From Mucilaginibacter inviolabilis (lineage in GTDB: Bacteria > Bacteroidota > Bacteroidia > Sphingobacteriales > Sphingobacteriaceae): 64,000 bases of DNA. This document shows positions 51,465-60,658 of this stretch, one piece after another. The notes beneath the pieces were generated by a model. The model did no database searches, was not told the origin of the DNA, and saw only the letters and a program-made list of their open reading frames with translations. The position numbers and the translations under genes were made by a program. The stretch is taken from the NCBI RefSeq assembly GCF_011089895.1, contig NZ_JAANAT010000005.1:1-64000 (forward strand), read 5' to 3'. Every line of letters begins with the position of its first letter. Position 1 is the stretch's first letter.

Positions 51465-52064
51465 AAATTTAGATTTAGTGTTTAATTGGTTTGTTATAAA
51501 TGTAAACTATTAATTTATCAAATAAAATAACCGTAAATGTTATTTTGTACTAATAAATATCAAGTAACTGACAATTAATTTATTACATCAGTTACAGTTT
51601 CAGCATTACGGGGAATTAGAGGTTTTAGTAAGTTTTATATTCATATTCAGGTTAGTTTTAAATCAAAAATTACGTCAAAGCCAAATGCCAAAAACAGGCA
51701 AAAGCACTTCATCCGGTTTATTACAAAAGATCAATATCCCTTGCTACGCTGGCAGTTTAAAAGCTGCACACATGAAAATTTAATTTATTATGGGTTTATA
51801 TTTTATTATCAGGAAAGGATCATTCATCCTGATAATATTTAAATTATTTTACAGGATATAAGATCACCTCATACAAAGTAATATGCAGATGGGGGTATTA
51901 CCTATTTTTTTTGTTAAAATATAAAAATATATAGCTTTTTTAAAATGTAAAAAATTGATAATAAGATACTTAAAAAAGCATAACCTTCAAAAAGTATAAA
52001 TAAAATTTAAGCATTTTTAAGTTCATTTTATACTCATATTATACTTAAATCGGCTATTTATGGG
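51465..52064. other. Long AT-rich upstream region of susC
   Basis: 600 bp, strongly A/T-rich, between the DUF6377 regulator and susC on the same strand. TACATTTA (minus, 51504-51497) is a candidate -7 box 33 nt before the susC ATG. A perfect hairpin lies at 51804-51837. No coding frame was seen. The length suggests a complex regulatory region. Confidence 0.5.
51804..51837. promoter_or_regulatory. Palindrome in the susC upstream region
   Basis: TATTATCAGGA (51804-51814) pairs perfectly with TCCTGATAATA (51827-51837). It could be the binding site of the adjacent DUF6377 regulator or a terminator for the regulator gene; it lies 228 nt after that gene's stop. Confidence 0.4.
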
Positions 52065-53690
52065 TTACATTTTGTTTAATACCTCAATTGCTTTAATAGC
52101 CATTATTTTTTGATCGAACTGTTCGCCGGGAAGTATGGATTTTGCCTTGATACGCATTTTATACACGTATATCGTATTTACAGAATATTCCAAAATATTA
52201 GCAATAGTTTCATTATCGCTTATGCCCATGCGTATCAGCGCAAATATCCGGAGATCGGTATTCAGCACTTCATGGTCACGAGGCCATATCTGGTCTTCCT
52301 GTTTAAACAAAGAGTTAAAAACAGTAATAAAATTGGGGAATATCTTCAGGAAGATATGATCGAAAGTATAGAATAATAATTCGCGTTCCTTTTTAATATT
52401 TATTTCATTAACCGCCAGCTGTATATCGTCATATTTTCTGGCCAACAGCTTTCTGTCAATATTTCTTTTTAATTTCTCGAGCTTGAGGATATAGCCCGAT
52501 ATCACATTAAAAAAATAGCCGATATACTCTTCCTTAATGTGTGTATCCTCTATCAGCTTATCGTTGATGCTTTCCAACTGCTGATTTTTTTCTTCGATGA
52601 TCTTTTCTTTTGCTTTTAAGCGCTTGAGCTGGTTAAATATAATAAATGCCACCATGAGCACTAAAAGAGAAACCGCAGTAATGGATAAAAGGTATACCAG
52701 GAATTTATTCTTTTCCTTTTCCATTATAACCAATTTTTGAGCAGCTACTACGGGTAATACCGCCCCTATCTTTATTTTCCGGAGCCGGGCGCCGTAGTAT
52801 TCCGCATCGTTCATTGCCTGGTCAACAAACGTATAACCATCTATAATATTCCCGGTGCGGTACAACAAATTGCCTAACTCAAAACTGGCCAGGGTTTCTT
52901 TGGTTGATGAGCGGATATCGTTAATAGCCCCAATGATCAATAAGTTGGTACGCTCCTGTGTTTGCGAAGGATCACGGTAAAACTGTGAAAGCCCCGTAGC
53001 TATCATAGCCCGTTGATGGGTGGTTAACGGGTACTGATAAAATAAATGCATATAATACTCCGATGGCTTTTTAATATCGCCCAACCTTACCTGTTTATCG
53101 CCCTGATGCCTTAACCACTCGTAGGTGTTTGGTTTGCAAAGGGCAATGGTAGAGTCGAGGTATTTAATGGATAAGGAGTTATTATACTGGCTGTAAAAGG
53201 CATTATCGTCATAATCTGCCAGGTCTGAATGGGCCCGGGCTTTTAATGAGTAATATTCAATTTTACCATCGTTACTTAATAATTGCGTATTGATGCCATT
53301 AAAGCAATCAAAAGCCTCCTTGAACATGCCTGCCGAAAGCAAGATGAAACCCAGCTTAATTTTGCAATCATTTTGCTTTGATGCGTCCTTTAGCGCATCG
53401 CTTATATCCTGCATTTTATGGATATAAACAAAGGCCGAATCGAATTGATAAACTTTATACTCTTCGTATATATTGCTGCACAGTTTGTACCTGCTGTTTT
53501 GATCGGTTAACGGTGTAGTTGATAATACTGTTTTGAGTTTTTGTATGTCGGCTTCTTTTTTATCGTCGTAAATTTTTTTCCTTGTAAGTTCCCGTTTTAG
53601 CACAGCCAGCAGACTATCTGTTTTTGAAGATGCGTAGGTGGCCCTATATCCAAAAAGCACAAGAAATAAAATTAGTATATAAACTCTCAT
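52065..53690 (-). CDS. DUF6377-type transmembrane sensor-regulator (SusR-like)
   Basis: About 541 aa from the ATG at 53690, which begins a signal or anchor helix (MRVYILILFLVLFGYRATYA). A TPR-like helical periplasmic part (about 30-330) is followed by a membrane helix (about 338-360, VYLLSITAVSLLVLMVAFII), a coiled coil (KAKEKIIEEKNQQLESINDK) and the C-terminal DUF6377 region. That region ends in a LuxR-type helix-turn-helix, DLRIFALIRMGISDNETIAN and ILEYSVNTIYVYKMRIKAKS. It should sense the imported sugar in the periplasm and activate the downstream susCD genes. It sits between trehalase and susC. Confidence 0.88.
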   Translation of the reverse strand: MRVYILILFLVLFGYRATYASSKTDSLLAVLKRELTRKKIYDDKKEADIQKLKTVLSTTPLTDQNSRYKLCSNIYEEYKVYQFDSAFVYIHKMQDISDALKDASKQNDCKIKLGFILLSAGMFKEAFDCFNGINTQLLSNDGKIEYYSLKARAHSDLADYDDNAFYSQYNNSLSIKYLDSTIALCKPNTYEWLRHQGDKQVRLGDIKKPSEYYMHLFYQYPLTTHQRAMIATGLSQFYRDPSQTQERTNLLIIGAINDIRSSTKETLASFELGNLLYRTGNIIDGYTFVDQAMNDAEYYGARLRKIKIGAVLPVVAAQKLVIMEKEKNKFLVYLLSITAVSLLVLMVAFIIFNQLKRLKAKEKIIEEKNQQLESINDKLIEDTHIKEEYIGYFFNVISGYILKLEKLKRNIDRKLLARKYDDIQLAVNEINIKKERELLFYTFDHIFLKIFPNFITVFNSLFKQEDQIWPRDHEVLNTDLRIFALIRMGISDNETIANILEYSVNTIYVYKMRIKAKSILPGEQFDQKIMAIKAIEVLNKM

Positions 53691-53769
53691 AGTAAATCGA
53701 TTAACTGATATGGTGTACTGCAATAGCTTAAAATTTGTCTTAAAAAAACTGGTGCTGTAGTTTACTTAC

Positions 53770-53797
53770 AACACCATTAAAAGGGGGTAATGGTGTT
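53770..53797. terminator. Hairpin between trehalase and regulator genes
   Basis: AACACCATT (53770-53778) pairs perfectly with AATGGTGTT (53789-53797), 8 nt after the trehalase stop on the minus strand. There is no U-run; it could slow but not fully stop transcription. Confidence 0.45.
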
Positions 53798-53804
53798 AAA
53801 ATTA

Positions 53805-55370
53805 TTATAACTGATCAACCTGGTAATGGTTTAACAAATTAAGCAGTACGCCGTTAGTCCATCCGAAGCCATCCTGCAGCGGATATTCACCCCCTCCTGC
53901 TTTTGATCCTGTATCCAATACATTATACTTTTCCATCAGCTTTCCGGTAGCATCAAAAACACGAATATTGGTACGTATCCAGGCTTCGGCAAAGGAACGG
54001 GCCAAATCGTTCTGACCATAATTCCTTAAACCATCTATAGCCATATATTGCAGTGGAGCCCAGGCATTGGGACTATCCCATTGCTGGCCCGACCGGTTAA
54101 ATGTGGTTACCAAACCGCCCGATTTAAAGAATTTTATCCGCAGGGCTTTAGCCACTATATTTGCCTGCCGCTCGTCGGCAATTTTAAACTCAAGCGGAAA
54201 TACACCGGCCAGGGTATGATGAGGGGTGATTTTGTTTTGCTGCCAGTTATAATCCATAAACCAGCCCGTGCTTTCGCTCCAGCTGTATTTCTGGATGGCT
54301 TTTTTACGTTGCTGGGCTTTGGCTAAATAAACCCGGTAGTGGCTGCCGTCTCCGGCTAATTGATAAGATTGGGCAATGGATAGCTCCAGGTGATAAAGCA
54401 AACAATTTAGGTCGACCGGGATGATGCTGGTGGTTTGAATGCTTGCCAGGTTGCCCGAGGTATCAAACCATCGTGTGCTGAAATCCCAGCCAGATTCGGC
54501 CGCGGCACGGATGTTACGATAAAAATCGCCCGGTTTCTGTTTGGTGGTTTTAGCGGCATCCACATCTTTTTTATAGGATTCCTCGCGTGGCTGATCGGAA
54601 TCGTCCCAGTAACGGTTCAGTATCTCGCCGCCAGGCATACGCACCACCATACGGTGAGCCTGTCCTATTTTCAATTTTTCGGATCCTTCCATCCAAAACG
54701 CGTATTCTTTTAAAAGCTCCGGCTGATATTTTACCAGCACCTTTTTGCCTTTATCCTTTGCCAGTATATTAAGCATCAGCGAAAAAAACGGCGGTTGCGA
54801 CCGTGTTAAATAATAAGTACGGGTACCGTTTGGTATAAAACCGTATTTATCAATCATGTAGGCAAAATTATCGATCATATTTTCAATAATTTGCGTTTTA
54901 TGGCTCTCCTGCAAACCCAGCATGGTAAAGTAAGAGTCCCAATAATAAGTTTCGCGAAAACGACCGCCGGGAACTATAAAATCATGCGGTAATGGTAACA
55001 ATGATGAGTATTTAGAAACTGTGTCATGCTTACGATAAAGCACCTCCCAAAGGGTATCAATATGTTTGCGTATACCCGCTGTTACATCGCTTTTAAAAAC
55101 ATCATTATGCGTGCCGGGAATAAAAAAATTATCGTTTACAAATTGCTTCAGGTCAAAACCGGGTTTACTTTTTTGCACCTCATAATCTGCCATAATTAGT
55201 TTGGGGTCGCGCTTGGGTGTGGCATCAACAAATATCTTGTTATCCGGAAATATGTCGGTAAGCTGCACAGCCTCAAATAACCCCGGATACAATTGCCGGG
55301 GTGTAAGACTTTGGGAATATGTTAGTAAAAAAACAAATAACAGTACTAATGTTAAAAGTGCTTTCCTCAT
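53805..55370 (-). CDS. Trehalase (GH37)
   Basis: 521 aa exported enzyme that hydrolyses trehalose to two glucoses. Signal peptide MRKALLTLVLLFVFLLTYSQ, then the family signature 1 PGGRFRETYYWDSY at 134-147 and signature 2 QWDSPNAWAP near 425-435, with ESGWDFSTRW near 293 and the late GGGEYPLQDGFGWTNG. Length is like TreA/TreF of Enterobacteria. The signal peptide points to the periplasm (TreA-like). It is the most upstream gene of the sugar-use locus, 115 bp before the regulator on the same strand. Confidence 0.94.
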   Translation of the reverse strand: MRKALLTLVLLFVFLLTYSQSLTPRQLYPGLFEAVQLTDIFPDNKIFVDATPKRDPKLIMADYEVQKSKPGFDLKQFVNDNFFIPGTHNDVFKSDVTAGIRKHIDTLWEVLYRKHDTVSKYSSLLPLPHDFIVPGGRFRETYYWDSYFTMLGLQESHKTQIIENMIDNFAYMIDKYGFIPNGTRTYYLTRSQPPFFSLMLNILAKDKGKKVLVKYQPELLKEYAFWMEGSEKLKIGQAHRMVVRMPGGEILNRYWDDSDQPREESYKKDVDAAKTTKQKPGDFYRNIRAAAESGWDFSTRWFDTSGNLASIQTTSIIPVDLNCLLYHLELSIAQSYQLAGDGSHYRVYLAKAQQRKKAIQKYSWSESTGWFMDYNWQQNKITPHHTLAGVFPLEFKIADERQANIVAKALRIKFFKSGGLVTTFNRSGQQWDSPNAWAPLQYMAIDGLRNYGQNDLARSFAEAWIRTNIRVFDATGKLMEKYNVLDTGSKAGGGEYPLQDGFGWTNGVLLNLLNHYQVDQL

Positions 55371-55636
55371 GCTTCAGTTAATATAAATGGAACTATGAAG
55401 GTAAATAAAAAGCTCAAAATATGTTAAGAGGCGTAAATAATTAACATTTTGGCAGACGAGGGGGCAATTAACAACCCGCTTGTTTAAAAAGCGCAGGTAA
55501 TTGCTGCAATTACGCTAAGAATTAAAATATTTAACTACAGGCATACCTGTTCCGTTTTGTACAATTTATGGATTCTGCAGGCTATTATTTTTGAATCACC
55601 TTATTTAACAGATCAGTAAAATTAATTCAAAAACAG

Positions 55637-56113
55637 ATGAACCACTTTTTAAGCGCCATGCCCATATGGGCCATATTCATGATGTGTTTCAACATTCAAA
55701 GTCCAAAGCCCGAAACATCATTAAACTTAGCGGAAGCTAAAAGAGCTATAGCAGCAAGTAATCAAATTTATTTTCAGGCCTTTGTAAAAAACGATCCTGC
55801 TATATTCATTAACCGGTATGCCGATAATTGCGTGATCATGCCTCCCAATATGGAGCCAATGCATGGTGCAGCCGGCGCGCGCCGGTTTTTCAAAATGGCG
55901 TATGAGCAGTTTGGCTTACGTGACGGCCAATTCATTACCACCGCTGTTTATGGCGATGGAGGAATATTTGTTACGGAAGAAGGGGTGTGGCGATCATTTG
56001 ATGCGCGGCACCGGCTTTTTGATAATGGAAAATTCCTGGTGCTTTGGAAAAAAACAGTTAAAGGCTGGAAAATGTTCAGGGATTCTTTTAGCAGTAACCG
56101 TCCCAGGAAATAA
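55637..56113 (+). CDS. SnoaL-like (NTF2 fold) protein, probably exported
   Basis: 158 aa. The N-terminus MNHFLSAMPIWAIFMMCFNI is hydrophobic, suggesting a membrane anchor or signal peptide, then an NTF2-like domain: AIAASNQIYFQAFVKNDPAI, INRYADNCVIMPPNMEPMHG and KTVKGWKMFRDSFSS. The pattern is that of DUF4440-type proteins. Function unknown. Alone, between the trehalase gene and a repeat region. Confidence 0.78.
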   Translation: MNHFLSAMPIWAIFMMCFNIQSPKPETSLNLAEAKRAIAASNQIYFQAFVKNDPAIFINRYADNCVIMPPNMEPMHGAAGARRFFKMAYEQFGLRDGQFITTAVYGDGGIFVTEEGVWRSFDARHRLFDNGKFLVLWKKTVKGWKMFRDSFSSNRPRK

Positions 56114-56127
56114 TGAAAAGCTGACGA

Positions 56128-56182
56128 GGCGATATAATCGCCAACCGATGTTAAGCACTAGTCACAGACGAGCGCAAGTTGG
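56128..56182. repeat. Hairpin unit, family I copy 2
   Basis: GGCGAT/ATCGCC (56128-56142) followed by ATGTTAAGCACT and ACGAGCGCA, in the same order as at 26773-26837. Confidence 0.6.
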
Positions 56183-56194
56183 ATTTACTCAAAA

Positions 56195-56276
56195 GGGTGT
56201 CATACTGAGCACCGTCGAAGCATGATGGGCAGGCCTCTGCGCTCTACCCTTCGACCCGGGGCTCAGGGTGACACCC
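56195..56276. repeat. Dispersed palindromic element, family B copy 4
   Basis: GGGTGTCATACTGAGC at the left, GGGCTCAGGGTGACACCC at the right; it shares GATGGGCAGGCCTCTGCGCT with the family centre. Confidence 0.75.
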
Positions 56277-56294
56277 CTTCTTTCAACAAATATT

Positions 56295-56768
56295 TTATGA
56301 TGCCTGTACCTTATAAGCTCCGGGCTGATAGGTACCAACCTGCGCCGGGAATGCGATATTAAGACGATTATAACTGTTGATGGTGATAACCGCCATAGTG
56401 AGGTCTATCAGCTCCTGTTCCGAAAAATTCTTGTTGGCCTGCTGATAAAGCTCATCAGATACAGGCCCGTCGGCCACTTTGGTTAGGGCTTCGGCCCAGG
56501 CCAATGCGGCGCGTTCCCGATCGGTATAAAAAGGAGCTTCGCGCCAGGCACTCAGCAGATACAGACGTTGTTCGGTTTCGCCTTCGGCACGCAGGTCTTT
56601 GGAGTGCATATCCAAACAAAAAGCACATCCGTTAATTTGTGATACCCGGAATTCAATTAAATGTAACAGTGTTTCCTCAACCGGAGATTTAGCCAGGTAA
56701 ATAGCCAAACCATAAATAGCTTTCATTGCGGCCTGGCCTTTTTGATGTACATTAAGTCGTTTTTCCAT
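56295..56768 (-). CDS. AhpD-like carboxymuconolactone decarboxylase family protein
   Basis: 157 aa helical protein with the peroxidase-type redox motif NGCAFCLDMHSK: Cys48, Cys51 and His55. Such proteins act as alkylhydroperoxidases or in antioxidant defence; NGCxxC-H-x is the diagnostic site. Cytoplasmic. It precedes no obvious partner; the histidine kinase gene lies about 106 bp further right on the same strand. Confidence 0.9.
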   Translation of the reverse strand: MEKRLNVHQKGQAAMKAIYGLAIYLAKSPVEETLLHLIEFRVSQINGCAFCLDMHSKDLRAEGETEQRLYLLSAWREAPFYTDRERAALAWAEALTKVADGPVSDELYQQANKNFSEQELIDLTMAVITINSYNRLNIAFPAQVGTYQPGAYKVQAS

Positions 56769-56874
56769 TTTTTTGATCTCTAATGATTATTGAATATTTG
56801 ATTTATATTCCAATGATGAATGAGATCTTAGAAATTGGACATTATTCGAAAAAAAATTAAATTTATTTTTACAG

Positions 56875-58905
56875 CTATATATTCAGCGGTATTTCAAAGA
56901 AGAATGAAGAGCCTTTTCCAGGTTCGCTTTCCAGCCATAGCCGGCCATGGTGGCGACCTATAATTTCCTTGCTGATGTATAACCCTATCCCCAAACCCGA
57001 TATATGGGAAGCCAGTTCCTCTACACGATAAAAACGGGAGAATATCCGTTCCTGGTGCTCTTTTAGAATCCCCATACCATAGTCCTGTACAGTAACCCTA
57101 ACTTTATTTGTCAGGATAGAAATGATTACATTAACCAGCTTTTCATTTGGAGAGTATTTAATGGCGTTAGAAAGCAGGTTAACAATAACCTGTTCTATCC
57201 GCTGTTTGTCGGCCGAAATGATGATTTCCTGTTCTGGCTGTTGTAATACGATCTGGTGTGTTTTGGTCGAATACTGGATCAATTCAATAGTTTCCTGTAC
57301 AATCTGCGTGATGTTGAAGTTACTGAAAGAAAGAGGCAATTGACCGGTCTCTATTTTAGAAACATCCAGCAGATCAGATATCAGTTCCGACAGTTTTTTA
57401 ACCTGCAGCAGTGCTTTTTGCAAGAAAGGTTTATTACGGTCTGTATCCGGAAGAGAGCGGTTCAGTATCTGTAAATAACCACTCAAACTGGTAACCGGTG
57501 TTTTTAACTCGTGGCTAGCCAAACCTATAAATTCTTCTTTTTTATCATTAAGCTTTCTTATTTCCTCGTATAGTTTGGTGTTATCCAGCGCAATGGCTGC
57601 CTGTGTAGCCACACCCGATACCAACTGTTCATGCTCCCTGGTAAATTTAGCGGGCTCGGGATGTCCATAAAACAATCCGCCTATTACCATGCCCGATTTG
57701 GAAATTACCGGCACTGCCAAATAACTAACTACCTGTAAATGTCCTTCGGGCATTCCAAAAAACGGGCTATTCTGTCCATACCTCGGATCCTTGGTAATAT
57801 CGTCGGCACGTACAATGCCTTCGCCTGTAAATGTAGGGTGAAAAAGAGGCGTGTTCCGGGGTATCCCAAAGCGCTCAAAAGCTTCTCTTGGCGCCCCAGA
57901 CAGGGCAAACAACATATATGATTCCCCTGCCTCAGTTTCATTATTATAAAAAAACGCTCCAAATGCTGCGCCGATCAACCGGGTGGTGGCATCAGTTACT
58001 TTTTGCAGGATATCACTCACGTCCATACGCTCCGAAATAACTTTCCCGAGCGCGTTCAACACTTCCAGGTTTTCTGCATAGCGTAATAGCCTGGCTTCGG
58101 TTTCTTTTTGATGAGCGTTATTACGAATGATTTTAGCAGCCCCGATCACCCGGCCATTAACGTCCCGGATGGGAGAAACGGATATAGAAACCGGAATCTC
58201 TAAACCAGATTTTGTTACCCGGAATGTTACATAATGTTCAACCTTTCGGTTATTCCTGATCCGTTCTAAAATAAGATCCTCTTCCTCCAGGCGGTCTTCA
58301 GGGATAAGCATGGTAATATGTTTCCCGATAACATCCTTTTCGGTATAACCCAATAGCTTCTCTGCAGCGGGGTTCCAGCTGGTGATAATGCCATCCAGCG
58401 TTTTGCTGATGATAGCATCATCCGATGATTCTACAATAGCCGCCAGCTTGGCACTTTTTTCCTCGGCCAGCTTAGCCTCGGTCTGGTCAACAATAGTGCC
58501 TATAAAGCGCTCTGGCTCTTGCAATTTATTAAAGTAAACCTTCCCCTGTGCTCTTAACCACCTTACCTCTGGACTATCAAACCGAATAATGCGATACGTC
58601 ATATCATAAATATGATCACCAAGCGGATCCATGGCCCGCTCCATGGCCTGCGACAGGGCATCCCTGTCGGCCGGGTAAATGTGTTCTGTAAACAGTTCAA
58701 AGTTTATCTCGGCTTCGGGAGCTAAGCCGTATAGGTATTTACATTCGTCGGACCAGGTAAGTTCGCCGGTTAATGGTTTATAATCCCATGTACCTAAATT
58801 GGCAGAAGCAATGGCCATGCGTAACCTGGCCTCACTCCTTTCGAGTTCGGCTTCACGTTGTTGATACTGTGCAAGCTGCTGTTGTAAATTGGACAGGTTT
58901 TCCAT
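56875..58905 (-). CDS. PAS/GAF hybrid sensor histidine kinase (orphan)
   Basis: 676 aa soluble kinase. N-terminal coiled coil, PAS domain (about 25-145; LGTWDYKPLTGELTWSDECK), second PAS (150-270; SWNPAAEKLLGYTEKDVIGK), GAF (about 285-445), then the HisKA domain with the phospho-acceptor His in GLASHELKTP (near 466) and the HATPase with NLLSNAIKYSPNE, DYGMGI and GLGIGLYISKEI. No transmembrane helix, so it reads an intracellular or diffusible signal. No response regulator gene is next to it. The GAF and PAS ligands are unknown. Confidence 0.92.
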   Translation of the reverse strand: MENLSNLQQQLAQYQQREAELERSEARLRMAIASANLGTWDYKPLTGELTWSDECKYLYGLAPEAEINFELFTEHIYPADRDALSQAMERAMDPLGDHIYDMTYRIIRFDSPEVRWLRAQGKVYFNKLQEPERFIGTIVDQTEAKLAEEKSAKLAAIVESSDDAIISKTLDGIITSWNPAAEKLLGYTEKDVIGKHITMLIPEDRLEEEDLILERIRNNRKVEHYVTFRVTKSGLEIPVSISVSPIRDVNGRVIGAAKIIRNNAHQKETEARLLRYAENLEVLNALGKVISERMDVSDILQKVTDATTRLIGAAFGAFFYNNETEAGESYMLFALSGAPREAFERFGIPRNTPLFHPTFTGEGIVRADDITKDPRYGQNSPFFGMPEGHLQVVSYLAVPVISKSGMVIGGLFYGHPEPAKFTREHEQLVSGVATQAAIALDNTKLYEEIRKLNDKKEEFIGLASHELKTPVTSLSGYLQILNRSLPDTDRNKPFLQKALLQVKKLSELISDLLDVSKIETGQLPLSFSNFNITQIVQETIELIQYSTKTHQIVLQQPEQEIIISADKQRIEQVIVNLLSNAIKYSPNEKLVNVIISILTNKVRVTVQDYGMGILKEHQERIFSRFYRVEELASHISGLGIGLYISKEIIGRHHGRLWLESEPGKGSSFFFEIPLNI

Positions 58906-59066
58906 GGTATAGATACAAAACTAAGTTATTGAACTTTGATTTTTGCCAATAAAAACCATAAAAATCGATTATTTTATCATTTTCTGATAAGCTATTTACT
59001 TAATATGAAAAGTAAAGGATAAATAGTTTAATTAAAGAGAAATTCACCCTTGCGTTTTCTTATAAA

Positions 59067-59100
59067 AAAAACCGGCAACAAATTTTTGCTGCCGGTTTTT
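59067..59100 (-). terminator. Terminator of the second susCD operon
   Basis: AAAAACCGGCA (59067-59077) pairs with TGCCGGTTTTT (59090-59100); a U-run follows on the minus strand. It is symmetric, so it could also work in the other direction. Confidence 0.85.
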
Positions 59101-59121
59101 GATCGTTAATAGTTAAGTTTA

Positions 59122-60648
59122 TTATTTATAATCCGGGTTTTGGATCAATACCCCTCCGCTCTTATCAATTTCTGTTTGAGGTAATGGCCAGTGATAAAAT
59201 TTATCTTCAAAGTGATAATTGATGAGGCTGGTTTTTACCGCGTTCAGCACCGGACCGGCAATGTGCCATCTTAACAGATCATAATGACGCAAGCCTTCAA
59301 AAGCAAGCTCAATACGGCGTTCATGTCTTATCCTTTCGCGCATCTGGTCTTTGGTGTAACCTGCCGGATATGGCGGCATACTTACACGGGCACGCAAATC
59401 GGCCATCGCCTTATAAACGGTAGCGTCGGGACCAACAATTTCATTTTGAGCTTCGGCATACATCAGCATCACTTCGCCGAGGCGCAATATAACGGCATCC
59501 TGCTGGCTCAGGGTTGAAAAACCATAAGGAATATTGTTAGGCTCCAGGAACTTGATGGTACCATAACCCGTAGGCCTTAAGTTTGATGGGTGATACACTT
59601 TGCCCGGACCAAAATAAACGGAATCGGCATATATGGTTTTGGCCATCCTGGGATCGCGGTTATGGAAAACTCCCTTTTTGGTGGTATCTGTAAGCGGCGA
59701 TTGCCCGTATGGCAGGCCATCGGTACATTCAAAAGCATCTACCATGTTTTGCAGCGGAGCACAGGCATCATAATCGCCATAGTACAAATCCCAAGGGGCG
59801 GTATTGTTGGGTGCCAGGAAATTAACGGAGAAGATGATCTCGGTATTATTTTTCTGCGTGGCATCGCGGAATATATCCTCAAAATTAGCGCTCAGCTTAT
59901 ATTGCCCCATCAGATCCAGACACAAATCCCTTACCTGCGTAAGTATAGTTGGGTCTGGTGTGCCGGTGCTGCCAAAAGCGGCAAATAACAATACCCTGGC
60001 TTTTAAAGCTTTTGCCGAAGATGCCGCCGCATGGCCCCCATTGGCGTAATAAGCGGCAGTATTTAAATTGGCAATACTGTAGTCCAGGTCGGCAGTGATC
60101 TGGGTCAGAACCTGAGCAGCCGGTACTTTTGGTTGTTTTTGGTTGCTCAGATCAAGCGGTTGCAGCACCATTGGCACGTCGCCATAAATGCTGTATAGCT
60201 GAAAGTAGAAATAGGCCCGGATAAACCTTACTTCACCTTCGTACACTTTTCTTTGTGCATCAGAAATATCACCTCCTTTGTAATTACCCAGGTTTTGCAG
60301 GAACAGGTTTATACGGGCGATACCGGTATAGCTGTCATTATATATGGCGGTTTCGTATCCCCCGGTAGTGGGGTTAAAGTTACCCTGTACAAAATCTTTA
60401 GAACTACCGGAGTTAAACTGGTTGTATCCGTTATCGGTAAAGCAATCCCTGAAACCTATGCCTACAGCAAATTCTTCTGGCTGTAAAGAGGCATATACAG
60501 CAGCAAGAGCCTCATCAAAATCGGCTTTTGATTTATAAAAGGTTGAAGTAGCAATCTGATCCGATGGATTCAGATCAAGTGCTTTCTTACACGCGCCTAA
60601 AAAAAGCGGTGTAATGAGTATGATGGTTATTATAATTCGATTTTTCAT
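59122..60648 (-). CDS. SusD/RagB-family outer-membrane lipoprotein (second pair)
   Basis: 508 aa. Lipoprotein signal ending GACKKALDL. SusD segments: TSTFYKSKADFDEALAAVYA, then RFIRAYFYFQLYSIYGDVPM, RLGEVMLMYAEAQNEIVG, RHERRIELAFEGLRHYDLLR and the end DKSGGVLIQNPDYK. The partner SusC starts 10 nt upstream. Followed by a strong terminator. No glycosidase genes are on this side, so the substrate is unknown. Confidence 0.93.
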   Translation of the reverse strand: MKNRIIITIILITPLFLGACKKALDLNPSDQIATSTFYKSKADFDEALAAVYASLQPEEFAVGIGFRDCFTDNGYNQFNSGSSKDFVQGNFNPTTGGYETAIYNDSYTGIARINLFLQNLGNYKGGDISDAQRKVYEGEVRFIRAYFYFQLYSIYGDVPMVLQPLDLSNQKQPKVPAAQVLTQITADLDYSIANLNTAAYYANGGHAAASSAKALKARVLLFAAFGSTGTPDPTILTQVRDLCLDLMGQYKLSANFEDIFRDATQKNNTEIIFSVNFLAPNNTAPWDLYYGDYDACAPLQNMVDAFECTDGLPYGQSPLTDTTKKGVFHNRDPRMAKTIYADSVYFGPGKVYHPSNLRPTGYGTIKFLEPNNIPYGFSTLSQQDAVILRLGEVMLMYAEAQNEIVGPDATVYKAMADLRARVSMPPYPAGYTKDQMRERIRHERRIELAFEGLRHYDLLRWHIAGPVLNAVKTSLINYHFEDKFYHWPLPQTEIDKSGGVLIQNPDYK

Positions 60649-60658
60649 GTAGGGCTAA

